Shown here: in pieces, positions 1 through 7,319 of the stretch | Position numbering within the stretch: the first letter of the stretch is position 1 | How the letters are laid out: each line of letters starts with the position of its first letter | DNA from: Acidimicrobiales bacterium | GTDB lineage: Bacteria > Actinomycetota > Acidimicrobiia > Acidimicrobiales > SHLQ01 | NCBI GenBank assembly: GCA_013002375.1 | Contig: JABDJW010000085.1 | Coordinates: 1 to 13,433, forward strand | Direction: 5' to 3' | Length of the DNA stretch: 13,433 nucleotides | The notes under the pieces: generated by a model | What the model was told of the DNA's origin: nothing | What the model saw: the letters and a program-made list of their open reading frames with translations, nothing else | The model's database searches: none | Translations under genes and position numbers: made by a program

Positions 1-399
1 GACTACATCTGCGGCAGCAACGGCGACGACCGTGTCTTCGGCGGCGCCGGCGCCGACGTGCTGCACGGCGGCGACGGCATCGACAAAGTCCGCGGTGGCC
101 CGGGCGCCAACACCATCTACGGCGGCCCCGGTCAGGTCGACTTCTTGAAGGGCGGACCCGACGACGACCGGATCTTCGGCGGCGCCGGCCACAACCGCAT
201 GCGCGGCTCGGGCGGCGACGACATCTTGTTCGGCGGCGACGAGTTCGACTGGATGTGGGGCGGCTTCGGCGACGACCGCCTGTTCGGCGACCTCGGTAAC
301 GACATCATGTCGGGCGGGAACGGCGAGGACCTGTGCGATGGCGGCGAGGGTATCGATCTCGCGAACGCCGGGTGCGAGACCCAACTCAACATTCCCTAA
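1..399 (+). CDS. RTX-type calcium-binding repeat protein, C-terminal part (5' truncated by window)
   Basis: The reading frame is open from base 1 to the TAA at 397-399, so this is the last 132 residues of a longer protein. It consists almost entirely of glycine/aspartate-rich nonapeptides of the GGxGxDxxx type, for example GGAGADVLH, GGDGIDKVR, GGPDDDRIF, GSGGDDILF, GGFGDDRLF and GGNGEDLCD. These are the hallmark of haemolysin-type RTX domains, which bind calcium and fold into a parallel beta-roll outside the cell. The fragment ends soon after the repeats (AGCETQLNIP) with no further domain. Cysteines near its start (YICGS) and end (DLCDGG, AGCET) could form disulfides closing the roll; that is inference. 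The N-terminal part, which would reveal whether this is an enzyme, adhesin or S-layer-like protein, lies outside the window. Export is expected from the family, but no signal is visible here. Confidence 0.9.
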   Translation, partial: DYICGSNGDDRVFGGAGADVLHGGDGIDKVRGGPGANTIYGGPGQVDFLKGGPDDDRIFGGAGHNRMRGSGGDDILFGGDEFDWMWGGFGDDRLFGDLGNDIMSGGNGEDLCDGGEGIDLANAGCETQLNIP

Positions 400-427
400 C
401 GCCAGGCCAAGCGCAAAGAACCAAACC

Positions 428-466
428 GATGGGTCGCCCGTTCCGGGCGGCCCATCGCCGGTTTTG
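428..466 (+). terminator. Hairpin terminator after the RTX gene
   Basis: A 13-bp stem pairs 428-440 (GATGGGTCGCCCG) with 444-456 across a 3-base loop; the only imperfection is one G-U pair in RNA. A short T run (462-465) follows six bases after the stem. It lies 29 bases past the RTX stop codon and fits an intrinsic terminator separating that gene from the next. Confidence 0.7.
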
Positions 467-556
467 GTCGTACCGGATCGAGCGACAACCAGGTCAAGAC
501 GCGCCCGCCGTGAGCCGATGAAGTGGCAATCATCAAAACCGGCAGGAGGAGCTCCA

Positions 557-1018
557 ATGGCTCTGGTCAACGTGAAGAAGAAGATCGAGAAGGCGGCCGA
601 CGACCTCGGCCTGCGCTCCGGCGAGACCGTGCTGGCCGCCTGTACGACAAATCCATCGGGCACGATGACTCGTATGCTCAGCCGCGAACTCGGCGGCGCG
701 TTGACCGCGGCCGTCGCCGGCAAGGTTGGCGGCTCGGTGCAGAACCCCGACGAGGGGATGGCGAGCGAATTCGTCGACGGCCAGAACTTCCTGGCCCTCA
801 CCTCCGAGCGTCTCCTGCTGGTGAAGGTCGGCGTCTGGACCGGCAAGGCCAAGGAACTGCTGGCCGAGTGGCCCCGCACCGACGTCGCGGCCATCCAGGT
901 CGACTCCGGACGCCTGGCCCATCCCCTGATCATCGCCTTCTCCGATGGCACCGCGGTGCAGGTCGAAGGGGCAAAAGGTACCGATCCCGGAGCGGTGGCC
1001 GACGCCTTCGCCGCGTAG
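557..1018 (+). CDS. Small protein of unknown function, possibly PH-like fold
   Basis: This gene encodes 153 residues. I chose the ATG at 557 because a clear AGGAGG lies at 544-549, seven bases upstream; the open frame continues further upstream but would run into the RTX gene. The N-terminus (VKKKIEKAADDLGL) looks like a charged amphipathic helix. A small residue-rich, glycine-containing stretch follows (about 44-60, GGALTAAVAGKVGG). The second half (about 76-140) alternates hydrophobic strands: FLALTSERLLLVKV, a Trp turn, VAAIQVDSG, then LIIAFSDGTAVQVEGA. The pattern 'x-LALTSERLLL...IAFSDG' resembles small bacterial PH/GRAM-like proteins that report expression of a domain rather than a catalytic site. 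No signal peptide or clear transmembrane helix is visible. The fold suggestion is from strand pattern only, and I assign no function. Confidence 0.75.
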   Translation: MALVNVKKKIEKAADDLGLRSGETVLAACTTNPSGTMTRMLSRELGGALTAAVAGKVGGSVQNPDEGMASEFVDGQNFLALTSERLLLVKVGVWTGKAKELLAEWPRTDVAAIQVDSGRLAHPLIIAFSDGTAVQVEGAKGTDPGAVADAFAA

Positions 1019-1092
1019 CCCCCAGCGGAATCGCCGGCCCGACCGGTCGAATCTGACGGCGCAAGCATGCCCCCACGTGCGATGATGGAGGC

Positions 1093-1719
1093 ATGGAACA
1101 CCTCGGCGCAGACTTCTCGGCCGAGTCCACATCGAAGTCCGTACAGTCCTTCCTCACCCGACCGATCTTCATCTTGGTGGTCGGGTCGGTCGTGGCGATG
1201 TGGCTCATCGAGATCATCGACACCATCGCCCTCGACGACTGGGCCCAAGGCGGAGGCATCCACCCGCGGCGCCTCGACGGCATCGACGGCATCGCGTGGG
1301 CTCCCTTCCTCCACGGCGGGTGGCGGCACCTGACCTCCAACACCGTGCCGTTCATCATTCTCGGCGGGTTGGTCGCATTGCGCGGGGTGCGAACGTGGCT
1401 CAGCGTCACCGGCATCATCATCATCGTGGGCGGCGCACTCACCTGGTTGTTCGCCCGCAACGGCAATCACGTCGGTGCGAGCGGCGTGATCTTCGGGTTT
1501 CTCGGCTACCTGGTGGCGGCCGCCTGGTTCGACCGAACCCTCAAAGCGATCGCCCTCGCGGTGTTGGCGGTCGTGTTGTACGGATCGATGGTGTTCGGAT
1601 TGGTACCGAGCGGCCAGGTGTCGTGGGAGGGCCACCTCTTCGGCGCTGCGGCCGGTGTGTTGGCGGCCTACGCCCTGCGCCCGGAAACGACCACGAACAC
1701 CGAGCCCCAGCTGGCCTGA
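1093..1719 (+). CDS. Rhomboid-family intramembrane serine protease
   Basis: The 208-residue protein has about six hydrophobic segments (roughly 24-46, 84-98, 103-120, 128-147, 150-172, 180-196), matching the minimal six-helix bacterial rhomboid core. The family signatures are all present. HLTSN (79-83) is the HxxxN oxyanion motif, GASG with Ser130 gives the nucleophile, and WEGHLFGAAAG with His181 completes the Ser-His dyad. Rhomboids cleave transmembrane substrates within the membrane; the substrate here is unknown. A GGAGG at 1087-1091 is too close (one base) to the ATG at 1093 to act as a normal ribosome site, so the mode of initiation is uncertain. An in-frame TGA at 1054-1056 rules out a much longer N-terminus, and no other ATG precedes it in frame. 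A hydrolase gene relic follows 28 bases downstream. Confidence 0.9.
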   Translation: MEHLGADFSAESTSKSVQSFLTRPIFILVVGSVVAMWLIEIIDTIALDDWAQGGGIHPRRLDGIDGIAWAPFLHGGWRHLTSNTVPFIILGGLVALRGVRTWLSVTGIIIIVGGALTWLFARNGNHVGASGVIFGFLGYLVAAAWFDRTLKAIALAVLAVVLYGSMVFGLVPSGQVSWEGHLFGAAAGVLAAYALRPETTTNTEPQLA

Positions 1720-1747
1720 AGCGGTCAGTCGGCCCGGCGCCGCCCGC

Positions 1748-1885
1748 TCATCGCAGCGTGGCGGCGAACAGCTCCGTCGTCGCCACGAAACAACGGCCGG
1801 ACGCTTCCTGGTGGTACGAGTCGTACCCCGGCCAGGTGAAGCCGTGGTCCGCTCCGGCATGCAGTATCCGATCGACGGCCTCCAA
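1748..1885 (-). pseudogene. Dienelactone hydrolase 3'-end relic
   Basis: Read on the minus strand toward the TGA at 1748-1750, these bases encode 45 residues. They align without gaps to the last 45 residues of the intact hydrolase at 7471-8214, with 35 of 45 identical by my count. The shared block contains the catalytic-His segment DHGFTWPGYDSYHQEAS. Within it, 32 bases (1818-1849) are identical to 7541-7572, and the last ~108 coding bases are about 80% identical. The nucleophile Cys and acidic triad residue are absent, and the frame upstream (toward 1935) has no resemblance and no start codon, so it cannot make an enzyme. It sits between the rhomboid gene and the transporter operon and is the left-hand direct repeat of the block discussed in the findings. 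Confidence 0.85.
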
Positions 1886-1920
1886 CACGGCCGGAGTCGA
1901 TTTGCACGAAACACCCCGGC

Positions 1921-1935
1921 TACGCTGGCCGCCGC
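1921..1935 (+). promoter_or_regulatory. Candidate leaderless promoter box of livH
   Basis: TACGCT at 1921-1926 fits the actinobacterial -10 pattern TANNNT. It is followed by only nine bases (GGCCGCCGC) before the ATG at 1936, and there is no Shine-Dalgarno sequence. Transcription would begin at or next to the start codon. No good -35 element is visible. Confidence 0.45.
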
Positions 1936-3219
1936 ATGTCGCGCATTCTCGTCGCTCTCTCTTTGATGCTCGGCTCGCTGCTCTGCGGCGTCGGCCCCGC
2001 AGCTGGCCAAGACGACACAGAATCAGAGAGTCCGGGGCTCAGCGGCGTGCTGGCCAACGACGACGGCACGCCGGTCGAAGGCGCCACCATCGAGATCCGC
2101 GAGATCGACGGCGACTTCGCGGCCGAGGTGATCACCGCCGCCGACGGAAGTTGGTCCGTCGAACTCCCCGCCCGCGGCGCCACCTACGAAGCGGAGTTGC
2201 TGCTCGACACTCTGCCCGAGGGCATCAGCCTCAGCGAAGACGGCAATGCGCTGGCATTGCCTCGCATCTCGCAGCCGGGCCAGCAACGAACCGTCAACTT
2301 CCTGCTTGGCGGCGCACTAGCCGGTGGAACATCGACCGCCGACCAGATCGCCCAGTCGCTCGTCAATGGGCTCAAGTTCGGCCTGATCATCGGCATGAGT
2401 TCGATCGGCCTGTCGCTCATCTTCGGCACCACCGGCCTCATCAACTTCGCCCACGGCGAACTCGTCACCTTCGGTGCAGCCCTGGCCTGGTGGCTCAACA
2501 CGCAAACCATCGAGGCGACCCTGATCCTGGCCACCGTCATCGCGGTGATCGGCGGAGCCGCGCTCGGCGGGGCCGTGGAACTCGGCCTCATGCGCCCGCT
2601 GCGCAAGCGGCAGCTCGGCGCGTTCCAGTTCGTGGTGGTGACCATCGGCTGTTCGCTGATCGGGCGCCAGCTCATCCAGATCTGGATCGGTGAAGGCAAC
2701 GAGAGCTACCGCCAGTACGCCATCCAGGAGCCGTGGGATCTCGGCCTCTTCGACATCACCCCCCGCGATGCATCGATCATCGGTGTGTCTCTCGTGGCCT
2801 TGATCGCCGTCGCCACCGTGCTCCAGCTGACCCGAGTGGGCAAGGCGATGCGGGCCGTGTCCGACAACGCCGACTTGGCCGCCTCCTCGGGCATCGACGT
2901 CAACCGGGTCATCCTCAGCGTCTGGGTTTCCGGAGCGGCGCTGGCTGCGCTCGGCGGGGTGCTCTTCGGGCTCTCCGAGGTCGTCGAGTTCGACATGGGC
3001 TTCCGCTTCCTACTGCTGATCTTCGCCGCGGTGGTTCTCGGCGGGCTCGGCACCGCCTACGGCGCGATGGCCGGCGGTGTGCTCATCGGGCTCGTCACCG
3101 AGGTCAGCACCGTGTGGATCCGCTCCGATCTCAAATTCGTGTGGGCCCTGCTCGCCCTCATCCTGGTCTTGCTCGTGCGGCCCCAGGGCATCCTCGGCAG
3201 CAAAGAGCGGGTGGGCTGA
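1936..3219 (+). CDS. livH: Branched-chain amino acid/amide ABC transporter permease (LivH type) with extracytoplasmic N-terminal domain
   Basis: The protein has 427 residues, longer than the ~290-300 usual for LivH. Residues 1-24 look like a cleavable signal peptide (hydrophobic core, then GPAAG-Q). Residues about 32-123 form a beta-rich segment, with SGVLANDDGTPVEGATIEI and ITAADGSWSVELPARG as its core. This is the classic pattern of a carboxypeptidase-regulatory-like/CNA-B-type domain. From about 140 the normal permease begins: GLIIGMSSIGLSLIFGTTGLINFAHGE is diagnostic for LivH, followed by multiple membrane helices to the C-terminal PQGILG. LivH and LivM form the membrane channel of the importer. 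The ATG at 1936 gives the signal peptide directly and lies nine bases after a TACGCT box. The stop overlaps livM by one base (TGATG). The added domain presumably faces outside and may contact the binding protein; that role is inference. Confidence 0.92.
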   Translation: MSRILVALSLMLGSLLCGVGPAAGQDDTESESPGLSGVLANDDGTPVEGATIEIREIDGDFAAEVITAADGSWSVELPARGATYEAELLLDTLPEGISLSEDGNALALPRISQPGQQRTVNFLLGGALAGGTSTADQIAQSLVNGLKFGLIIGMSSIGLSLIFGTTGLINFAHGELVTFGAALAWWLNTQTIEATLILATVIAVIGGAALGGAVELGLMRPLRKRQLGAFQFVVVTIGCSLIGRQLIQIWIGEGNESYRQYAIQEPWDLGLFDITPRDASIIGVSLVALIAVATVLQLTRVGKAMRAVSDNADLAASSGIDVNRVILSVWVSGAALAALGGVLFGLSEVVEFDMGFRFLLLIFAAVVLGGLGTAYGAMAGGVLIGLVTEVSTVWIRSDLKFVWALLALILVLLVRPQGILGSKERVG

Positions 3220-4220
3220 TGGACATCGTCACGAGCCTGCTCGACGGCGCCCGAGCCGCGCTTGGCCCCAACGCCGCGATCTTCGCGTTCCTGGCGATGG
3301 GTCTCAACATCCACTACGGCTACACCGGACTCAACAATTTCGGCCAGGTCGGCTTCATGATGGTGGGCGCCTACGGCACCTCGATCGCTGTCGTCACCTG
3401 GGGCTGGAGCCTCTGGCTCGCCATCCCCGTCGGCCTGCTCGCCGCCGCCGTGTTTGCGTTGCTACTCGGCATTCCGACCCTGCGCCTGCGATCCGACTAT
3501 TTCGCCATCACGACCATCGCCGCGGCGGAGATCATTCGCTTCCTCATTCGGTCACCAGCCTCGACCGATCTCACCGGCGGCCCCTTCGGCCTCCAGGGCG
3601 TGGCCGGCTCGTTTCGCGATCTCAACCCGTATCCCGAGTCGTGGGCCATTCGCTGGCGCAACTTCAACTTCTCGAACCCCGACCTCTGGCTGCTGACCGT
3701 CGGCTGGGTCACGGTGATCATCATCACCCTGCTGGTCTCTCGCCTCACCAGCAGCCCGTGGGGCCGAGTGCTCCGCTCCATTCGTGAAGACGAGGACGCG
3801 GCCCGCAGCCTCGGGAAGAACGTCGTCGGCTACAAGATGCAGGCTCTCGTGCTCGGGGGGATGATCGGCGCCCTCGGTGGCGTGTTCGACGTGCTCCAGA
3901 CCGGCGGCGCCGTCCCCGAGGGCTTCCGAGCCGAAACCACCTTCTTCGCTTACGCCGCGCTGATCCTGGGCGGCGCGGCGAGTCGCCTCGGACCCGTTGT
4001 GGGCGCCATGCTCTTCTGGTTCTTGCGGGTCGGCATCGAGAGTCTCGTGCGCGACATCTCCGAACGCTCATGGCCACCGGACTTCATCGCCGACTTCCTG
4101 GCCGGCCGGGAGGGCCTCATCTCGATCACGTTCATGGGGTTGATGCTGGTGGGACTGATGGTGTTCCGACCTCAGGGACTCCTGGGCAACCGCGAGGAAG
4201 TTGTGCTCGATGGCCGCTGA
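3219..4220 (+). CDS. livM: Branched-chain amino acid/amide ABC transporter permease (LivM type)
   Basis: The gene encodes 333 residues, a typical LivM length. It is a polytopic membrane protein, with motifs characteristic of the family: GLNIHYGYTGLNNFGQVGF near the N-terminus, IPTLRLRSDYFAITTIAAAE in the middle, TGGPFGLQG, the cytoplasmic loop SIREDEDAARSLGKN that contacts the ATPases, and the C-terminal VFRPQGLLG. Together with LivH it makes the transmembrane path for the ligand. The ATG at 3219 shares its A with the TGA stop of livH, so the two are translationally coupled. At its 3' end it overlaps livG by 11 bases. In many LivM proteins the early motif reads GxxGLLSLGHAAF; here it is GYTGLNNFGQVGF, a variation within the family. 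Nothing is missing or broken. Confidence 0.95.
   Translation: MDIVTSLLDGARAALGPNAAIFAFLAMGLNIHYGYTGLNNFGQVGFMMVGAYGTSIAVVTWGWSLWLAIPVGLLAAAVFALLLGIPTLRLRSDYFAITTIAAAEIIRFLIRSPASTDLTGGPFGLQGVAGSFRDLNPYPESWAIRWRNFNFSNPDLWLLTVGWVTVIIITLLVSRLTSSPWGRVLRSIREDEDAARSLGKNVVGYKMQALVLGGMIGALGGVFDVLQTGGAVPEGFRAETTFFAYAALILGGAASRLGPVVGAMLFWFLRVGIESLVRDISERSWPPDFIADFLAGREGLISITFMGLMLVGLMVFRPQGLLGNREEVVLDGR
4194..4200 (+). promoter_or_regulatory. Ribosome binding site deciding the livG start
   Basis: GAGGAAG at 4194-4200, inside the end of livM, lies nine bases before the ATG at 4210. A TTG at 4201 in the same frame would leave no spacing at all, so 4210 is the supported start. Confidence 0.7.
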
Positions 4221-5031
4221 TTTCGATCAGATCGTTCCCGAGCCCGGCGTGGCAAAGCCCGATCCGCTGCTCATCGTGGACGGCGTGACCCGCAACTTCG
4301 GCGGCCTGAAGGCGGTCGACGTCGCCCATCTCGAGATCCCTCGCAACGCCATCACTGCGCTCATCGGACCCAACGGCGCGGGCAAGACCACATTCTTCAA
4401 TCTCTTGACCGGCTTCGACCAGGCCGACGAAGGAGAGTGGTCGTTCGACGGCACACCGCTCGCCGGCGTCGCCCCGCATCGCGTCGCCAAGAAGGGCATG
4501 GTGCGAACATTCCAGCTCACCAAGGCTCTCACCCGGCTCTCGGTGCTGGAGAACATGATGCTCGGCGCCGTCGACCATCCCGGCGAGCGCATCAGCCGCG
4601 CCCTACTCCCCGGCTTCTGGCGCTCGACCGAAGACGAAGTGCGAGTCCGAGCCGAGGGCATGCTCGAACGCTTCAACCTGACCCACATGCGTGATGAATA
4701 CGCCGGCACCCTCTCGGGCGGTCAGCGCCGACTGCTGGAGATGGCGCGGGCGATGATGACCGATCCCAAGCTGCTGATGCTCGACGAACCGATGGCGGGC
4801 GTGAACCCGGCGCTCGTGCAGTCGCTACTCGGTCACATCACCGGCCTGCGCGACCAGGGCACGACAGTGGTCTTCGTCGAACACGACATGGATGTGGTGA
4901 TGGAGATCAGCGACTGGATCGTCGTGCTCGCCCAGGGTTCGATCATCGCGGAGGGTACCCCGGCCAGCATCGTCACCAACCGTGCCGTCATCGACGCCTA
5001 CCTCGGCGACCCAACGGAGGACGACGACTGA
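4210..5031 (+). CDS. livG: ABC transporter ATP-binding protein (LivG type)
   Basis: This 273-residue ATPase has every ABC motif in order: Walker A GPNGAGKT (53-60), Q-loop Gln102 in RTFQ, signature LSGGQ (168-172), Walker B LLMLDEP (188-194) with the catalytic Glu, and switch His225 in VEHDMD. The sequence VRTFQLTKALTRLSVLENMMLG and the ending EGTPASIVTNRAVIDAYLG are typical of LivG rather than LivF. LivG and LivF dimerise on the cytoplasmic side of LivH/LivM and power import. The start overlaps the end of livM by 11 bases and is supported by a GAGGAAG. The gene ends in TGATG, sharing one base with livF. An acidic tail (DPTEDDD) closes the protein. All key residues are intact. Confidence 0.95.
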   Translation: MAADFDQIVPEPGVAKPDPLLIVDGVTRNFGGLKAVDVAHLEIPRNAITALIGPNGAGKTTFFNLLTGFDQADEGEWSFDGTPLAGVAPHRVAKKGMVRTFQLTKALTRLSVLENMMLGAVDHPGERISRALLPGFWRSTEDEVRVRAEGMLERFNLTHMRDEYAGTLSGGQRRLLEMARAMMTDPKLLMLDEPMAGVNPALVQSLLGHITGLRDQGTTVVFVEHDMDVVMEISDWIVVLAQGSIIAEGTPASIVTNRAVIDAYLGDPTEDDD

Positions 5032-5753
5032 TGGCTCTGATCAATGCGATCGACCTGGTCGCCGGCTATGTGCCAGGGGTCAACATCCTCAACGGCGCAT
5101 CACTCACCCTCGAAGAGGGCGAGATCGTCGGCATCATCGGTCCGAACGGCGCCGGCAAGTCCACGTTGCTCAAGGCGATGTTCGGGCTCGTCGACATCCG
5201 CGACGGACAACTCGAGCTGGCGGGCGATTCGATCCGGGGCAAGCGGGCCGACGAACTCGTCGGCCTCGGCATCGGCTACGTCCCCCAGAACGACAACGTG
5301 TTCCCCCGCATGACGGTCCGAGAGAACCTCGAGATGGGCTGCTTCCAGCGCCCGAAGCTCTTCGACTCCCGCTTCGCGGCGGTCGTCGAACTCTTCCCAC
5401 TTCTCGCTGACCGGGGCGGCCAGCGGGCCGGTTCGCTTTCCGGCGGCGAACGGCAGATGGTGGCGATGGGCCGGGCGCTCATGATGGACCCATCGGTGGT
5501 TCTGCTCGACGAGCCATCCGCCGGCCTCTCCCCTGCCTTTCAGTCGCAGGTGTTCAAGCAGGTGACGGTCATCAACAAGGCCGGCGTCTCCGTGGTCATG
5601 GTCGAGCAGAACGCCCGTCGATGCCTCGAGATCTGCGACCGGGCCTACGTGCTCGACCAGGGCCGCAACGCCCACACCGGTACCGGCCATGAGCTCATGC
5701 ACGACGAAAAGGTCATCGAGCTCTACCTCGGCTCCCTCGCCGCCCTCGACTGA
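5031..5753 (+). CDS. livF: ABC transporter ATP-binding protein (LivF type)
   Basis: The protein has 240 residues, the usual LivF length. Walker A is GPNGAGKS (37-44), the Q-loop is Gln86 in YVPQ, the signature is LSGGE followed by RQM (136-143), and Walker B is VVLLDEP (156-162). The switch position reads VEQN (191-194), where LivF family members commonly have Gln instead of His, so this is not a defect. The segment VPQNDNVFPRMTVRENLEMG is diagnostic of LivF. It is the last gene of the operon; GGAGG at 5016-5020 and the one-base overlap with livG support the ATG at 5031. A strong hairpin follows 37 bases after the stop. The cognate binding protein is not in this operon but convergent to it. 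Confidence 0.95.
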   Translation: MALINAIDLVAGYVPGVNILNGASLTLEEGEIVGIIGPNGAGKSTLLKAMFGLVDIRDGQLELAGDSIRGKRADELVGLGIGYVPQNDNVFPRMTVRENLEMGCFQRPKLFDSRFAAVVELFPLLADRGGQRAGSLSGGERQMVAMGRALMMDPSVVLLDEPSAGLSPAFQSQVFKQVTVINKAGVSVVMVEQNARRCLEICDRAYVLDQGRNAHTGTGHELMHDEKVIELYLGSLAALD

Positions 5754-5790
5754 CCCTCCGACTCACCGAACGGGCGCGGTGTGGGCGCGA

Positions 5791-5820
5791 AGAGGCCCGG
5801 TGGCGAACCACCGGGCCTCT
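5791..5820. terminator. Bidirectional hairpin between livF and the binding-protein gene
   Basis: A perfect 13-bp stem, 5791-5803 (AGAGGCCCGGTGG) with 5808-5820, closes a CGAA tetraloop. It lies between two convergent genes and reads as a hairpin from both strands. Neither side has a long T run, so termination strength is uncertain. Confidence 0.75.
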
Positions 5821-5843
5821 GGCAAGGATTTCTCTGGTGTGGT

Positions 5844-5861
5844 GATCAGCGCAAGCTGATC
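5844..5861 (-). terminator. Short hairpin after the binding-protein gene
   Basis: GATCAGC at 5844-5850 pairs with GCTGATC at 5855-5861 around a 4-base loop, seven bases beyond the stop codon of the minus-strand lipoprotein gene. It may act in tandem with the larger hairpin at 5791-5820 as a terminator or 3'-end stabiliser; there is no T run. Confidence 0.4.
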
Positions 5862-5868
5862 CTCACGG

Positions 5869-7212
5869 TCAGAAGTTCAGGTCGATGTCCTGCGAATCGA
5901 TCGTGACGAGCACACCGTCCTGGAACTGTGCGATGGCGTAACGACCGAAGGTCGGGTCGCCACCGGCGTCGAGATCGATCGGACCGGAAACACCGTCGTA
6001 GTCGATGCCTTCGCCGGCGGCGATCGCATCAGCGCACTCCTGGTAGGAGGTGCAGGTGGTGTCGCCACCGTCGTCGTTGGTGACATCGAGAACGGCGGCG
6101 ATCAGTGCATCACCGTCGGTCGTCCCGGCCTGCGCAAACGCGAGGGCCAAGGTGATCACACAGTCGTAGGCCTGGCCACCGTAGATGAGGTTGCCCTCGG
6201 TGATCTCGGTCAGACGAGCGTTGAAGTCCGCACCACCGGAGGCACCGATGAGGGTGAACCCATCGATGACGTTGGGGTTGGCTTCATCGATCGACGCGTT
6301 GAGCGTGTTCGAGAAGACGCCGTCGGCGCCGTACATGGCGTCGGGTGCGACACCGGCCTCGAGTGCCGCCTTGATGATCGGGAACGCCTCATCGAAGCCG
6401 ATGATGACGACCGCGTCGGCACCCTGAGCAGCAACATCGCCGACGACGGAGTCGGAGGCAACGTTCTCGGGGTCGTAGCTGATCGTGCCGTTGGCGATAC
6501 CAAGACCATCGAGCTCAGCGGCGACGAGACCGGCAAGCGCGTTGCCGTAGTCGTCAGCGCGAGCGACGAGGGCCACGTTGGTGCGGCCATCGGTGGAGAC
6601 GACGTCGGCGATGATCGGCGACACGGCCTCGTCCGGCGGGACGGTACGGAAGTAGTAGCCGGCGTTCTCCTGGCCGGTGAAGGCCGGAGAGGTGTTGGAT
6701 GCCGAGCACTGCGGAATCGCTGCATCCGACAGGGTCTGGATGATGTCCTGCGACACGCCGGAGGCAGCCGCGCCGACGATGGCGTTGGCGCCTTCGCCGA
6801 GCAGACGACCCACGGTCTCCTGCGCGACGGCACCATCGGTGCCGGAGTCGCCGGTGATCACGGTGACGTTGGCGCCGGCTGCTGCGAGATCAGCTGCAGC
6901 CAGGGCCGCGCCTTCGATCTGCGGCGGACCGAGGAACGCGAGACCACCGGTCTCGGGAAGCACGGTTCCGATGACGAGGCCGTCGCCCGCGGGGACGGAG
7001 GTGTCGTCGGTCATGTCGTCGGTCATGTCGTCGGTCATGTCGTCCGTCATGTCGTCCGTCATGTCGTCCGTCGTGTCGTCGACGACATCGGTTTCGTCGC
7101 TTGTGTCGCCGGCACCTGCGTCGACATCCTCGTCGTCGCCACAGGCAGCAGCGATCAGCGAGAACGAGAGCAGTACAGCGAGCAGCATGAGCAGCTTGCG
7201 TGAAAGCTTCAT
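5869..7212 (-). CDS. ABC transporter substrate-binding lipoprotein (LivK-like, type 1 periplasmic binding fold)
   Basis: The gene encodes 447 residues. Residues 1-23 are a lipoprotein signal peptide, and the sequence AAAC puts the lipidated Cys at 24, so the protein is anchored outside the membrane. Residues about 25-75 form a very acidic, Thr-rich linker containing five TDDM repeats. The mature fold starts near GLVIGTVLPETGGLAFLGPP and continues with VIVGAAASGVS, YYFRTVPPDEAVSPIIADVV and the alternating strand/helix pattern of amino-acid-type binding proteins. It should capture the ligand for the adjacent convergent LivHMGF importer. The ligand could be branched-chain amino acids, amides, urea or another small molecule; the sequence does not decide. 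The start is supported by GGAGGG (complement of 7221-7226), eight bases upstream of the ATG. Being separately transcribed allows it to be made in excess of the membrane parts. Confidence 0.93.
   Translation of the reverse strand: MKLSRKLLMLLAVLLSFSLIAAACGDDEDVDAGAGDTSDETDVVDDTTDDMTDDMTDDMTDDMTDDMTDDTSVPAGDGLVIGTVLPETGGLAFLGPPQIEGAALAAADLAAAGANVTVITGDSGTDGAVAQETVGRLLGEGANAIVGAAASGVSQDIIQTLSDAAIPQCSASNTSPAFTGQENAGYYFRTVPPDEAVSPIIADVVSTDGRTNVALVARADDYGNALAGLVAAELDGLGIANGTISYDPENVASDSVVGDVAAQGADAVVIIGFDEAFPIIKAALEAGVAPDAMYGADGVFSNTLNASIDEANPNVIDGFTLIGASGGADFNARLTEITEGNLIYGGQAYDCVITLALAFAQAGTTDGDALIAAVLDVTNDDGGDTTCTSYQECADAIAAGEGIDYDGVSGPIDLDAGGDPTFGRYAIAQFQDGVLVTIDSQDIDLNF
7001..7080 (-). repeat. 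12-bp tandem repeat coding the TDDM linker
   Basis: About six and a half copies of a 12-base unit (plus-strand form ATGTCGTCSGTC) run from 7001 to 7080. Units 2-3 have CGG and units 4-6 have CCG at the variable position, showing two sub-families. Each unit adds one Thr-Asp-Asp-Met to the linker of the binding lipoprotein, so the frame is always kept. It is an in-frame minisatellite and could change copy number between strains. Confidence 0.95.
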
Positions 7213-7274
7213 AGTGGAACCCCTCCAAGGGTCATGTGTGTTGAGCCATCACCAGGTGGTGGCAGCAGCCATCC

Positions 7275-7280
7275 AGGCTA
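7275..7280 (-). promoter_or_regulatory. Candidate -10 box for the binding-protein gene
   Basis: On the minus strand these bases read TAGCCT (TANNNT). The predicted transcript start would be about 56 bases before the ATG at 7212, leaving a normal leader with its Shine-Dalgarno. No convincing -35 hexamer is seen, which would fit an activator-dependent promoter. Confidence 0.3.
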
Positions 7281-7319
7281 GGTCGACCCACCCCTGTTGT
7301 GTGTTCATGGCGTACGGAA

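Noticed and set aside
1040..1049. Short palindrome CGACCGGTCG before the rhomboid gene
   Set aside because: Ten-base palindromes of G and C are expected by chance in DNA of this composition and nothing else supports an operator.
1200..2693. A 497-codon open frame on the plus strand, spanning the rhomboid gene, the relic and livH
   Set aside because: Its product is Arg/His/Pro-rich low-information sequence and it runs through two clearly recognised genes in another frame; it is a by-product of high G/C content.
7001..7080. Regular short repeats that might suggest a CRISPR array
   Set aside because: Units are 12 bases, contiguous with no spacers, and keep frame within a lipoprotein gene.
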